The notes under the pieces: generated by a model
What the model saw: the letters and a program-made list of their open reading frames with translations, nothing else
Databases searched by the model: none
Told to the model about the DNA's origin: nothing
Source of the DNA: Methylocaldum sp035627495
GTDB taxonomy: Bacteria > Pseudomonadota > Gammaproteobacteria > Methylococcales > Methylococcaceae
Assembly: GCF_035627495.1 (NCBI RefSeq)
Contig: NZ_DASPLO010000195.1
Coordinates: 62,001-126,000 of the forward strand
Length of the DNA stretch: 64,000 nt
Direction of reading: 5' to 3'
Position numbers and translations under genes: made by a program
Shown: in pieces, positions 34,833 to 44,611 of the stretch
Layout: each line of letters opens with the position of its first letter
Position numbering within the stretch: the stretch's first letter is position 1

Positions 34833-37000
34833 AACCGCCGCTTAGTTTAACGATCCTGGCGCTGTTTTCGGCGCTTTTGGCGTCGCTTCATTTGATGAGC
34901 ACGGCGACCCAGGATGCATCCCAGCTCGGGAAGATGTATTCGTGGCTGGTGTTGATCAATTCGCTCGGGTCGGTACTGCTTTTAGGCTTGGTCGGGGTCA
35001 ACGTCTATTGGTTGCTGAAACAACTGAAACGGAAGGCGGCGGGCTCTAATCTCACGGTCCGGATGGTGTTTCTGTTCACCCTGTTGAGCTTGGCTCCGGC
35101 TTCCATCGTGTTTTACTACTCCATGCAATTTCTTCAGCAGAATATCGACAGTTGGTTTGATGTCCGCATCGACCAGGCCATGGAGGACGCTCTGCAGCTG
35201 GGGCAAGCCGCTTTGGACGAACGTATGCGGGCCGTTTTGAAGCAGACCGAGCAAATAGCGGAAGGTCTGGAGGATTCGTCGGAGTCGATGGTTCCCATTC
35301 GCTTGGGAGAACTGCGCGACCATGCCGAGGAAGGCGAGTTGACAGTCTTTTCGAAGCAAGGGCGCATCATCGCGTTTATTGGAAGTCAAACGGGGCGAAT
35401 CATCCCGGACTTTCCGGAAACGGGAGTTTTGTTGCAGGTGAAGCAGGGTAAGTCGTATGTAGGTCTCGAATCCGATGTTAGGGACAGCTTGCAGATCAGA
35501 GCGGTGGTCTCCGTCGCGGGGGATGACACGCAGTACCTACAAGGCATCTATTCGGTTCCGCTGCGTTTGGCGGATCTTGCGAAAACCGTCGAGTCAGCCT
35601 ATGTCCATTACAAGGAGCTAACCTTCCTGCGCGGGTCTTTGAAGCTGACGTTTTCCCTGACGCTGTCCCTGGTGCTCTTGTTGAGCTTGTTAGCCGCCAT
35701 CTGGTCTGCCTTTCTCAGCATTCGCCGCATCGTGGCGCCGGTACGGTATCTGGCCCAGGGTACGAGGGCTGTGGCCGAAGGAAATTACGAGAAACGCTTG
35801 CCGGTGAAGCGCAAGGATGAGCTGGGCTTTCTGGTCGAATCGTTCAATGCCATGACTCAAAAGATCGCCCAGGCCAGGGACGATGCGCAGCATTCCCGCC
35901 AGGAAGTCGAACGTCAGCGCGCTTATTTGGAAACCGTATTGGCAAATCTCTCTTCCGGAGTATTGAGCTTCGACGAATCGATGCGGTTACTGACCGCCAA
36001 TCAGGCGGCGAACGCCATTCTCCACGCCGAATTCGACAAGAATGTCGGCGCTACCATCGGCGAACTGACGGAATCACAGCCGCATCTGGCCGATTTGATG
36101 GAGATCGTCGGAAACCGATTGGAAAAACAGAATGGCGTTTGGCGCGCAGAAATTCCCTTTCTCGGGCCGAAAGGACGTCAGGAACTGCTGTGCCGTGGAA
36201 CGCCGCTATTCGGTTCGGACGGTGAATCGCAGGGTGCCGTCGTGGTGTTCGACGACGTTACCGCGCTGATCCAGGCTCAGCGGCAGGCCGCATGGAGCGA
36301 GGTGGCTCAGCGTCTGGCGCACGAGATAAAAAATCCGCTCACGCCGATTCAGCTTTCGGCTGAGCGCCTCAAGCACAAGCTGTCCAAGAATCTGGAAACA
36401 GCCGAAGCCGAAGTGCTGGATCGTGCCACCCGTACCATCGTGCAACAGGTGGAGGCCATGAAGATGATGGTCAATGCCTTCTCGGAATACGCCAAACCGT
36501 CCATTATTCAGTTGCAGCGGGTCGATATTGATGTTTTGATCGAGGAAGTGGTCGCGCTTTATCCGCCTCAGTCCGGTTTGGAGTTCGAACTCGATCTGGA
36601 GCCGGCTTTGCCTGCGGTTTACGCCGATCCGGTTAGGATTCGGCAGGTTTTGCACAACCTGATCAAGAACGCTCAGGAAGCCTTGGCTCCCGGGGTGTCG
36701 GGTAGAATGGACATCAGGACGCAGCTGGCGGAGGAAAACCATCACCATTACGTCGAGATTGAATTGCATGACAATGGTCCGGGTATTCCCCCGGAGCAGG
36801 CCGATCGAATTTTCGAGCCTTATGTAACAACCAAATCCAAGGGTACCGGATTGGGACTGGCGATCGTAAAGAAGATTGTTGAGGAACACGGCGGAAGCAT
36901 CCGGCTGGACTCGGGGCGCGGTGAAGGCGCGCGCTTTATCATAAGAGTGCCCATCGCAAACGAAACGGCTGCGGTGCGTGGACTGGCGATGGAGGTATAA
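34814..37000 (+). CDS. ntrY: NtrY-type sensor histidine kinase
   Basis: A 728-residue membrane kinase. N-terminal helices at about 10-30, 42-65 and 85-107 precede a periplasmic domain; a further helix is at about 278-302. A HAMP domain (about 303-357), a PAS domain (about 375-480) and the HisKA box QRLAHEIKNPLTPIQLSAERLKHKL (phospho-acceptor H503) follow. The ATPase domain has NLIKNAQEAL, DNGPGIP and GTGLGLAIVKKI. NtrY/NtrX pairs regulate nitrogen use or respond to redox and envelope cues. ntrX follows after 3 bp. Confidence 0.93.
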   Translation: MARRRLKPPLSLTILALFSALLASLHLMSTATQDASQLGKMYSWLVLINSLGSVLLLGLVGVNVYWLLKQLKRKAAGSNLTVRMVFLFTLLSLAPASIVFYYSMQFLQQNIDSWFDVRIDQAMEDALQLGQAALDERMRAVLKQTEQIAEGLEDSSESMVPIRLGELRDHAEEGELTVFSKQGRIIAFIGSQTGRIIPDFPETGVLLQVKQGKSYVGLESDVRDSLQIRAVVSVAGDDTQYLQGIYSVPLRLADLAKTVESAYVHYKELTFLRGSLKLTFSLTLSLVLLLSLLAAIWSAFLSIRRIVAPVRYLAQGTRAVAEGNYEKRLPVKRKDELGFLVESFNAMTQKIAQARDDAQHSRQEVERQRAYLETVLANLSSGVLSFDESMRLLTANQAANAILHAEFDKNVGATIGELTESQPHLADLMEIVGNRLEKQNGVWRAEIPFLGPKGRQELLCRGTPLFGSDGESQGAVVVFDDVTALIQAQRQAAWSEVAQRLAHEIKNPLTPIQLSAERLKHKLSKNLETAEAEVLDRATRTIVQQVEAMKMMVNAFSEYAKPSIIQLQRVDIDVLIEEVVALYPPQSGLEFELDLEPALPAVYADPVRIRQVLHNLIKNAQEALAPGVSGRMDIRTQLAEENHHHYVEIELHDNGPGIPPEQADRIFEPYVTTKSKGTGLGLAIVKKIVEEHGGSIRLDSGRGEGARFIIRVPIANETAAVRGLAMEV

Positions 37001-37003
37001 GCG

Positions 37004-38368
37004 GTGATCAAAGCGAATATTCTGGTGGTGGACGACGAGCCGGACATCCGTCACTTGCTTCAGGAAATTTTGGAAGACGAGGGGTATCAGGTTGCCGTAG
37101 CCGAGAACGCGAGTGTAGCGCGTAAGCTCAGAGCGGAGCGCATGCCGGACCTGATATTGCTGGACATCTGGATGCCCGACGAAGACGGCATCACTCTGCT
37201 AAAGGAATGGCTGCGGGATGATCAGCTTTGCCCCGTGATCATGATGTCCGGCCATGCGACAGTTGAAACTGCGGTCGAAGCCACGCGGCTGGGCGCCTAC
37301 GACTTCTTGGAAAAGCCTTTGTCCCTGGCCAAGTTGCTGGTCACCGTCGAGCGAGCGTTGGAAAACGCTCGGCTTAAGCGGGAAAACATTGGTTTAAAGC
37401 GGCGGGTGGATATCCCGGTAGAGCCCATCGGCAAGAGCGCGGCCATCGAGCGCTTGCGCGATCAGATCAAGCGTTTGTCGCAGCACGACGCCCGCGTGTT
37501 GTTCGTGGGCGAACCCGGCTCCGGGAAAGAGACCTTGGCGCGTTATCTTCACGCCAATAGCCCGCGCCGCGACGGTCCTTTCGTGGACGTAGGAGTCGGT
37601 ACGATCGCACCGCAGTACTCCGCGGTGGAATTTTTCGGCAGGATGGAAGACGGTCGCATTCATTATGGATTGTTGGAACAGGCACACGGCGGAACGCTAT
37701 TCCTCGATGAGGTGGCCGACATGGAAGAGGAAACGCAGTTGCGTCTTCTTAGCGCGCTGGAGTCGAGTTCGTTTTCACGGGTGGGCGGCAGCGAGCTCAT
37801 CAGCGTGGACGTACGCATTATCGTATCAACGCGTAAGTCGCTGGAGGAAGAGGTTCGGGCCGGCCGTTTCCGGCGCGAGCTCTACTATTTGCTGAATGTC
37901 GTCACGCTCAAAGTTCCGCCGTTGCGCGAGCACAGCGAAGACGTGCCTGAACTGCTCCGGTTTTATGTGGATTATTTCGTTAGTCGCGAAAAATTGCCCT
38001 TCCGGAAGTTTCCCGTGCCCGTCCAGAACTTTTTGCGCCATTATCCGTGGCATGGCAATATTCGCGAGCTGAAAAATCTGGTGCAGCGCCTCTTGATCCT
38101 CGGCAGCGGAGAAGAGGTGGAACTGGATGAGGTAAAGGCAGCGCTTGGTGAATCTTTAGGGGAAACCGGCGCAATTTTAAATCAACCCGATTTTTACGAT
38201 CTGCCGCTTAAAGAGGCACGCGAACGATTCGAGAAGGCTTATCTCGAGTATCACCTGGAAAAATACAGTGGTAGCGTCGCCCGTCTTTCGCATGCCATAG
38301 GTCTCGAGCGTACCCATCTGTACCGCAAGCTCAATTCGCTGGGAATTAAATTCAGAGAAAGGCGATAG
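37004..38368 (+). CDS. ntrX: NtrX-like response regulator lacking GAFTGA
   Basis: A 454-residue regulator. The receiver domain (1-120) has phospho-acceptor D54 (LILLDIWMP). The AAA+ domain (about 140-365) has Walker A GEPGSGKE (169-176) and Walker B GGTLFLDE (229-236). The sigma-54 contact loop GAFTGA is missing: EFFG is followed directly by RMEDGRIHYG (213-222). The arginine in the usual DLYYRLNV segment is also changed (ELYYLLNV). A Fis-type HTH closes the protein (about 412-446). NtrX proteins without GAFTGA are known to act without sigma-54. GTG 37004 follows GGAGGT, which overlaps the ntrY stop region. Confidence 0.9.
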   Translation: MIKANILVVDDEPDIRHLLQEILEDEGYQVAVAENASVARKLRAERMPDLILLDIWMPDEDGITLLKEWLRDDQLCPVIMMSGHATVETAVEATRLGAYDFLEKPLSLAKLLVTVERALENARLKRENIGLKRRVDIPVEPIGKSAAIERLRDQIKRLSQHDARVLFVGEPGSGKETLARYLHANSPRRDGPFVDVGVGTIAPQYSAVEFFGRMEDGRIHYGLLEQAHGGTLFLDEVADMEEETQLRLLSALESSSFSRVGGSELISVDVRIIVSTRKSLEEEVRAGRFRRELYYLLNVVTLKVPPLREHSEDVPELLRFYVDYFVSREKLPFRKFPVPVQNFLRHYPWHGNIRELKNLVQRLLILGSGEEVELDEVKAALGESLGETGAILNQPDFYDLPLKEARERFEKAYLEYHLEKYSGSVARLSHAIGLERTHLYRKLNSLGIKFRERR

Positions 38369-38438
38369 CACCGTTAGCTTCGCATCTCCCGGGTTTACCG
38401 CTTCCCATCTTCGTCTGTTCTAACTTCGGCTCTCAACA

Positions 38439-39812
38439 ATGAAAATAATCATCCTAGGTGCTGGACAGGTCGGAAGCAGCGTGCTTGCCAGCCTGGCGAG
38501 CGAGGCTAACGATATCGTAATGATCGATACGCAACCCGCCTTATTGAAGAGTTTGCAGGACCGGTTCGACATCGGTACGGTTCAGGGCAATGCGGCGCAT
38601 CCCACGGTCTTAAAGCGGGCCGGGGCGGATGAGGCCGATATGCTCATCGCCGTAACCAGTGACGATGAGACCAATATGTTGGCCTGCCAAATGGCGGATA
38701 TCTTGTTCAAGATTCCGCGAAAGATCGCCCGAGTCCGGGCCATCGAATATTTCAGTTATCCGGGTATTTTCTCTCCGGAAACCATCCCGATCGACGTCGT
38801 TATCAGCCCCGAGCAGATCATCACTCAATTCATCGAGCGACTGCTCAAATATCCGGGGGCTTCGCAGGTTTTGGAGTTTGCCGAAGGGCGCGTTCGCCTG
38901 GTGTCGGTCAGTGCCCATCAAGGCGGGCCTCTCGTCGGGCGGGAAATCCGTGAGCTTCATCAGCACATGCCCAACGTTCATGCGCGCATCACGGCAATCT
39001 TTCGTAACGGCCAGCCGGTGATTCCCAACGGAAAAACCATCATTCAGGCGGACGATGAGGTATTTTTCGTCGCATCGTCCGAAGAAACCAAAGCTGTCAT
39101 GAGCGAGCTCAGGGAGCTCGAAAGACCTTATAAGCGACTGATGTTCGCTGGCGGCGGGCACATCGGCAAGCGGGTGGCGCAGGCGCTGGAGGGCCGCTAT
39201 CAGGTAAAGCTTATCGAAAAGGACTACAAGCGCGCCCAGAAAATCGCCGCCGATCTGACCAATACTGTGGTATTGGCGGGCGACGCCTCGGACAAAGAAT
39301 TGTTGCTTAACGAAAACATCGAGAATACCGACATTTTTTGCGCCATTACCAACGACGACGAAGCCAATATTTTGTCTGCCATGTTGGCGAAACGCTTGGG
39401 GGCCCGGCGGGTAATCAGCCTAGTGAACAAGAGCGCCTATGCGGATCTCGTTAACACCTCGTTGGTCGATCTCGTCATTTCTCCCCAGCAGGCAACCATC
39501 GGGGCCTTGCTTCGCTATGTGAGGCGCGGTGACATCGTTCAGGTTTATTCCCTTCGGCATGGCGCTTCGGAAGCGATTGAAGCGATTGCGCATGGACGGC
39601 GCGGCAGCTCGAAGGTCGTAGGCATACCCATCGACAAGATCAAACTTCCGCCGGGTGTGGTCATGGGGGCTCTGGTGCGGGGCGATGAAGTGATTCAGGT
39701 TCATCACGACACGGTGATCGAGGAGGGCGATCACGTCATCATGTTCCTGCTCGATAAGAAATTGATTCCCATGGTGGAGCAAATCTTCCAGGAGGGAGAC
39801 GCAGCCGCCTGA
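38439..39812 (+). CDS. trkA: Trk potassium uptake NAD-binding subunit TrkA
   Basis: A 457-residue peripheral membrane protein that gates TrkH/TrkG potassium channels in response to nucleotides. It has two halves, each with a Rossmann domain (IILGAGQVGSSV at the start; MFAGGGHIGKRVA near 232) and a TrkA-C domain. The length equals that of the E. coli protein. It is 70 bp after ntrX. No trkH is seen in the window. Confidence 0.95.
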   Translation: MKIIILGAGQVGSSVLASLASEANDIVMIDTQPALLKSLQDRFDIGTVQGNAAHPTVLKRAGADEADMLIAVTSDDETNMLACQMADILFKIPRKIARVRAIEYFSYPGIFSPETIPIDVVISPEQIITQFIERLLKYPGASQVLEFAEGRVRLVSVSAHQGGPLVGREIRELHQHMPNVHARITAIFRNGQPVIPNGKTIIQADDEVFFVASSEETKAVMSELRELERPYKRLMFAGGGHIGKRVAQALEGRYQVKLIEKDYKRAQKIAADLTNTVVLAGDASDKELLLNENIENTDIFCAITNDDEANILSAMLAKRLGARRVISLVNKSAYADLVNTSLVDLVISPQQATIGALLRYVRRGDIVQVYSLRHGASEAIEAIAHGRRGSSKVVGIPIDKIKLPPGVVMGALVRGDEVIQVHHDTVIEEGDHVIMFLLDKKLIPMVEQIFQEGDAAA

Positions 39813-39830
39813 TGCGAGGAGGGTTTTTGC

Positions 39831-40466
39831 GTGGCTGAAAACGAGCGCGAAATTCGAAGCAAATGGGACCGGATTTACCGCGCGGTTGGCGAGGTAACTC
39901 CGGAGCCCGCGCAAGTGCTGGCAGATAATGCGCATCTTCTTCCGCCTTCCGGCATCGCTCTGGACTTGGCCTGCGGGCTCGGAGGAAGCGCTTTATATCT
40001 GGCGCAGCGAGGGTTCGATACCCATGCGTGGGATATTTCTCCGGAGGCGATCAGCCGAGTAAACGTCTACGCGCGACAACTCGGTCTGACTCTTCACACC
40101 GAGGTTCGGGACATCGTCGGCCGCCCTCCGATGACGGAATTGTTCGATGTCATCGTCATCAGCCGCTTTTTAGAACGGTCCGTGGCCCAGTCTGTTACGA
40201 AGGTCCTGAAACCTGGCGGTTTGCTCTTCTATCAAACCTTTATCCGAGAAAAGACAACCGGGATCGGGCCGACAAATCCCGCTTATCTTCTTGATACGAA
40301 CGAGTTGCTGAGTTTGTTCGGCAACCTCCGGCTCGTTTTTTATCGGGAAGAGGGACGAATCGGAGATATAGATCGAGGCTATCGCAACGAGGCTTTTTTT
40401 GTAGGTCAAAAAGCGTACGCGCCGAGTGGTCCGCCGGACTGTTTTGAGTCATACCTTCAGGAGTAG
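39831..40466 (+). CDS. SAM-dependent methyltransferase
   Basis: A 211-residue class I methyltransferase. GTG 39831 has GAGGAGGG upstream. Motif I is ALDLACGLGGSALYLAQRG (about 43-61), then the acidic loop HAWDISPEAISRV and motif IV FDVIVISRFLER. The LKPGGLLFYQTFI strand is also typical. It resembles TehB/UbiE-like small-molecule methyltransferases; the substrate is unknown. It lies between trkA and a rhodanese gene (4 bp), probably in one transcript. Confidence 0.85.
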   Translation: MAENEREIRSKWDRIYRAVGEVTPEPAQVLADNAHLLPPSGIALDLACGLGGSALYLAQRGFDTHAWDISPEAISRVNVYARQLGLTLHTEVRDIVGRPPMTELFDVIVISRFLERSVAQSVTKVLKPGGLLFYQTFIREKTTGIGPTNPAYLLDTNELLSLFGNLRLVFYREEGRIGDIDRGYRNEAFFVGQKAYAPSGPPDCFESYLQE

Positions 40467-40470
40467 CAAG

Positions 40471-40869
40471 ATGTCATCTGTAAAAAGTCTTCAGCCCCCA
40501 CAGGCTTGGGATATGTTCAGGAGAAAAGGCGATGCCGTGCTGTTGGATGTCCGTGACCCTTTGGAGTTCTCCTATGTGGGGCATCCGTGCGGTGCGGTGA
40601 ATGTTCCATGGAAAAGGGCACCGGACTGGAAGCCCAATCCGGATTTTGTGGATCAGGTTCGTCAAGTCGTTCCAAATGCCGACACGCCGTTGTTCGTGCT
40701 GTGCCGCAGCGGGCAACGCTCGCTGGACGCCGCTAATGCCTTAACAGCCGCAGGTTATTCGGATCTCACCAACATCGAGCAAGGCTTTGAGGGGCCGCTC
40801 GACGAACAGCGGCACCGCAGCACCATGGGCGGGTGGCGTTATCATGGCCTTCCCTGGGAGCAAAACTAA
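40471..40869 (+). CDS. Single-domain rhodanese
   Basis: A 132-residue sulfurtransferase-like protein. ATG 40471 has CAGGAG upstream and lies 4 bp after the methyltransferase. The catalytic loop is FVLCRSGQRS with the active cysteine, and DVRDPLEFSYVGHPCGAVNVPW matches the rhodanese N-terminal motif. It has no signal peptide, so it should act in the cytoplasm, moving sulfane sulfur to an unknown acceptor. Confidence 0.9.
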   Translation: MSSVKSLQPPQAWDMFRRKGDAVLLDVRDPLEFSYVGHPCGAVNVPWKRAPDWKPNPDFVDQVRQVVPNADTPLFVLCRSGQRSLDAANALTAAGYSDLTNIEQGFEGPLDEQRHRSTMGGWRYHGLPWEQN

Positions 40870-41089
40870 AAGGGAGGAGGCAACCAGTCTCTTGGAAACG
40901 CCTTGCGGATGTCGAAGCGAGGAGATTTTCTGGCATCGGATTCGGGGTTCCGCTCTGCATCCGGGTATGAAGACGTGAGTTGCGACAGTCCTCTATAGGC
41001 CGTTCTTCGTTTTGCAACATGACGATGTTACTGATACTCGTCTGGTGCGTCTTGAAAACTGCAACGAAGAACGGATGAAGGGTGTTTCC

Positions 41090-41824
41090 ATGCAATTGAG
41101 TGACATCACGGTTGTGCTGCCTACGCTAAATGAAGAGAAAAACATCAGGAATTTTCTCGCGTCATTGCCCAACGCCTGTCATCTGATCCTAGTGGACGCT
41201 GGGGACGACAAGACCGCGGAAATCGTCGCTCAGCATCGCTTGCCGGAGTTTACTCAAGTTTTGAGGCTGAAAAGCACGATTTCCGAAGCTCGTCAGATCG
41301 GTGCGGGTTTAGCCAAAACCGAATGGCTCTTGTTTACGGACGCGGATGTGGTATTGGCGCCCGCTTATTTCCATGCACTCTCCAAATACGCGGAGTTCGA
41401 CTGTATTTACGGCGCAAAACTATCGCATACTCGATTTCGCCGGTATTACCACTGGTTTGCCTACGGGCAGCGGTTGTCGCACAAAATAGGTATTCCTGCG
41501 GCCAGTGGTTCGAATCTGCTGGTCCGGCGCAGTATCGTGACCGATGTTGGCGGATTCGATCCCGAATTGATTTGCAACGAAGATTCGGAATTGGTCTGGC
41601 GCATAAAACGCGCTGGTTACCGGATCGCATTCGCACCGGACACGCCGGTATACGCAACGGATCACCGGCGTTTGGAGAAGGGCACGCTCCGCAAGACATT
41701 TCACTCCGTTTTCCGGTGTTCACTCCTTTATTGCGACCTAATCCCCGCCCGGTGGCGCAAACTGGATTGGGGTTACTGGTCGCATGCCCAGCAGGGCGAG
41801 AGCAGTGCGTCCGCTCAGGACTGA
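41090..41824 (+). CDS. Family 2 glycosyltransferase
   Basis: A 244-residue enzyme. ATG 41090 begins MQLSDITVVLPTLNEEKNI, the GT-A fold start; ATG 41075 is also possible. The donor and metal site is LLFTDADVVLA, and a later acidic motif is NEDSELVWRIKRAGY. GGFDPELICNED is typical of GT2 enzymes that transfer sugars to lipids or polysaccharides. A hydrophobic stretch near the end (VFRCSLLYCDL) may contact the membrane. The acceptor is unknown. Confidence 0.85.
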   Translation: MQLSDITVVLPTLNEEKNIRNFLASLPNACHLILVDAGDDKTAEIVAQHRLPEFTQVLRLKSTISEARQIGAGLAKTEWLLFTDADVVLAPAYFHALSKYAEFDCIYGAKLSHTRFRRYYHWFAYGQRLSHKIGIPAASGSNLLVRRSIVTDVGGFDPELICNEDSELVWRIKRAGYRIAFAPDTPVYATDHRRLEKGTLRKTFHSVFRCSLLYCDLIPARWRKLDWGYWSHAQQGESSASAQD

Positions 41825-41898
41825 GTAGGCTTTTGAATGTGGTAAAATGACTGGTTTTACCTGGCCCCTGCCTCCATTACCTATCCTTTTCCCGATTT

Positions 41899-43713
41899 AT
41901 GATCGAAAAACTTCGAAACATCGCTATCATCGCCCACGTAGACCATGGCAAAACGACCCTGGTCGACAAATTGCTTCAGCAGTCCGGTACCTTTGCCGCC
42001 CACGAAAAAGTGGAAGAACGGGTTATGGACTCGAACGCTCTGGAAAAGGAGCGGGGCATCACCATCCTGGCCAAGAATACCGCCCTCGACTGGAACGGCT
42101 ATCACATCAACATCGTCGATACCCCTGGCCATGCCGATTTCGGCGGCGAGGTGGAGCGCGTCCTGTCCATGGTGGATTCGGTGCTGCTCTTGGTGGACGC
42201 GGTGGACGGCCCGATGCCGCAGACCCGTTTCGTGACGCAAAAGGCGTTCGCCTTGGGGCTGAAGCCCATTGTAGTCATCAACAAGATTGATCGCCCCGGT
42301 GCACGCGCCCATTGGGTGCTGGACCAGACCTTCGACCTGTTCGACCGGCTGGGGGCGACCGAGGAGCAGTTGGACTTCCCGGTCATTTACGCCTCGGCCC
42401 TGAACGGTTATGCCGGCCACGACCCGGATATCCGCGAAGGCAGCATGGACCCGCTGTTCGAGACCATCGTCGAGAAGGTGCATCCGCCTGCAGTCGACGA
42501 GGAGGGCGGTTTCCAGATGCAAATCAGCCAGCTGGATTACAACTCCTACGTGGGCGTCATCGGCATCGGCCGCATCCAGCGTGGCACCATCAAGACCAAC
42601 ACCCCGGTGGTGGTGGTCAGCCGCGACGGCAAGCAGCGCAACGCGCGCATCCTTCAGGTGTTCGGTTTCAAGGGCCTGGAAAGGGTCGAAGTGCCCGAGG
42701 CCGATGCCGGCGACATCATCGCCTTTACCGGCATCGATGCTCTGGAAATCTCCGATACCATTTGCGCGACCGACTGCGTCGAGGCGCTGCCGCCTCTGAC
42801 CGTGGACGAACCCACCGTGAGCATGACCTTCCAGGTCAACAATTCGCCCTTCGCCGGTAAGGAAGGCAAGTTCGTCACTTCGCGCCAAATCCGCGAACGC
42901 CTCCAACGGGAATTGCTGCACAACGTCGCCCTGCGGGTGGAAGACACGGCCGACCCGGACAAATTCAAGGTCTCGGGACGCGGCGAGCTGCATCTCTCCA
43001 TTCTGATCGAAAACATGCGCCGCGAGGGCTACGAGCTGGGCGTGTCGCGCCCCGAAGTCATCATCAAGGAGGTTGACGGCGAGCTCTGCGAACCCTATGA
43101 ATTCGTGACCATCGAAGTGGAGGAGGCGAATCAGGGGGCGGTGATGGAGAAGCTGGGCGAGCGCAAGGGCGATCTGCTGAACATGGTGCCGGACGGGCAG
43201 GGCCGAGTACGTTTGGAATATATGATGCCGTCGCGCGGTCTGATTGGCTTCCAGACCGAATTCATGACCGCCACCTCGGGCACCGGTCTTTTGTACCACG
43301 TGTTCGACCATTATGGCCCGGTTAAGAAAGGCGATATCGGCCAGCGGATCAACGGTGTGATGATCTCCATGGTGGAGGGTAAGGCCCTAGGCTATGCGCT
43401 GTTCAATCTGCAAGAGCGCGGACGCCTATTCATCGAGCACGGCACGGAAGTTTACGAGGGCATGATCATCGGCATCCATTCGCGCGACAACGACCTGGTG
43501 GTGAACCCCACCAAGGCCAAGCAGTTGACCAATATCCGTGCCGCCGGCAGCGACGAAAACATCCTTCTGACTCCGCCCATCAAGCTCAGCCTGGAGCAGG
43601 CTCTGGAGTTCATCGATGATGACGAACTGGTGGAAGTGACGCCGAAATCCGTTCGGCTCAGAAAGAAGCTGCTTTTGGAGCATGAGCGCAAGAAAGCCAG
43701 CCGTGTAGCGTAA
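41899..43713 (+). CDS. typA: Ribosome-associated translational GTPase TypA/BipA
   Basis: A 604-residue GTPase related to EF-G that aids 50S assembly and stress responses. G1 is AHVDHGKTTL, the G2 region is EKERGITI, G3 is DTPGHADF and G4 is NKIDR. Domains II, III and V are followed by the TypA-specific C-terminal domain (GLIGFQTEFMTATSGTGLLYHVF and NLQERGRLFIEHG). It is the most strongly GC-rich gene in the window, as expected for high expression, and has a long antisense frame that is only a shadow. Confidence 0.97.
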   Translation: MIEKLRNIAIIAHVDHGKTTLVDKLLQQSGTFAAHEKVEERVMDSNALEKERGITILAKNTALDWNGYHINIVDTPGHADFGGEVERVLSMVDSVLLLVDAVDGPMPQTRFVTQKAFALGLKPIVVINKIDRPGARAHWVLDQTFDLFDRLGATEEQLDFPVIYASALNGYAGHDPDIREGSMDPLFETIVEKVHPPAVDEEGGFQMQISQLDYNSYVGVIGIGRIQRGTIKTNTPVVVVSRDGKQRNARILQVFGFKGLERVEVPEADAGDIIAFTGIDALEISDTICATDCVEALPPLTVDEPTVSMTFQVNNSPFAGKEGKFVTSRQIRERLQRELLHNVALRVEDTADPDKFKVSGRGELHLSILIENMRREGYELGVSRPEVIIKEVDGELCEPYEFVTIEVEEANQGAVMEKLGERKGDLLNMVPDGQGRVRLEYMMPSRGLIGFQTEFMTATSGTGLLYHVFDHYGPVKKGDIGQRINGVMISMVEGKALGYALFNLQERGRLFIEHGTEVYEGMIIGIHSRDNDLVVNPTKAKQLTNIRAAGSDENILLTPPIKLSLEQALEFIDDDELVEVTPKSVRLRKKLLLEHERKKASRVA

Positions 43714-43844
43714 GCCTGATTCCGCGCGGCTTAATACTCGAGATTAATGATACCTGCCTTGGCCGTTTGTAAGGTGTTCGAAGCTCCTGTCGGCGGTCAA
43801 GGTCACTGAGGTGTGCGGCTCGGCTTTCAGTTAGATATTTTCAG

Positions 43845-44222
43845 TTAGATATAAAGAAGCAGAAGCATCAGAGCCATTCCCGTCAGCGCGATCTGCCAGC
43901 CGATAGAATCCCAGTTTATCCGGAAATGTCCCTTTTGGTCCTGCCACCAGACAGGAGCTGTCAATTTGGCCCGTTGAACAAAGTTGTTCACCTTTTTGAA
44001 CCCGAAGAGGAGAAAAAGCATTAAAAGTCCGAACCCCAGCCACGCTGTAACTGCCTGAGCTTCATACGGGGTGAGTTCCAGGAGCGCCTCCAGCAAATGC
44101 TCCGCTACCAGTTCCATGGTTTCGAGCACGAGTTCTATCGCCGTGATGAGCAGATGCAGCAGCACGTCGCCCCAAAGTATGAGTACGAGCAATCCTGCTC
44201 CAATCACTACGGCTTTTTTCAT
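43845..44222 (-). CDS. Small membrane protein of unknown function
   Basis: A 125-residue protein I do not recognise. Three helices are visible: about 4-24, 59-79 and 107-125. Between the first two is a Leu/Glu-rich amphipathic stretch (ELVLETMELVAEHLLEALLEL). A tryptophan-rich PVWWQDQKGHFRINWDSIGWQ segment precedes the last helix. The ATG at 44222 has AGGAC upstream. Convergent with typA; a direct repeat (TTTTCAGTTAGATAT, twice) spans its stop. Confidence 0.6.
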   Translation of the reverse strand: MKKAVVIGAGLLVLILWGDVLLHLLITAIELVLETMELVAEHLLEALLELTPYEAQAVTAWLGFGLLMLFLLFGFKKVNNFVQRAKLTAPVWWQDQKGHFRINWDSIGWQIALTGMALMLLLLYI

Positions 44223-44611
44223 AACTAGTCCTCTTTACCGTGCCTTTTGCGCACCGGTTCTCAAGCTGTCGCACAAAACGTTTGCCGAAGGTCAGGGTTT
44301 ATCAAGTCCATTTCTCATCGGGTTTCCTGATTTGGCGTATTCCGGGTCCGGAATAGAACGCTGGCCCTATTTTTTTCAGTTTACAGACACGAGCTGCAAT
44401 CTGCCATTTATTAAGCATCGAATAGACGATTTTCCGTAACGCGAAAACGATCGCATCGCTCTGGAGTGGTCTGCAAATCAGCCGGTTCCCGAACGTGTAG
44501 CGGCAGGATGGGCCATCTACTTATTAGAGCGCGAAGCGTGGCCACCGATACTCTCCTTCCTTTAATGGTGAGATGGCTTCTAAAAAACAGGGCAAGGGCA
44601 TAGGAGTGAAT
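44223..44611. other. Intergenic region, nothing recognised
   Basis: About 390 bases between two minus-strand genes. No credible gene, tRNA or clear terminator. The amt gene's 3' side shows a T run on the minus strand near 44583 but no good stem. Confidence 0.4.

Noticed and set aside
41881..43311. 476-codon minus-strand frame opposite typA
   Set aside because: It mirrors the codon bias of the real typA gene, has no family features, and typA is certain.
43815..43850. Twofold direct repeat of TTTTCAGTTAGATAT
   Set aside because: Only two copies, no further repeats; probably a simple slip duplication, not an array.
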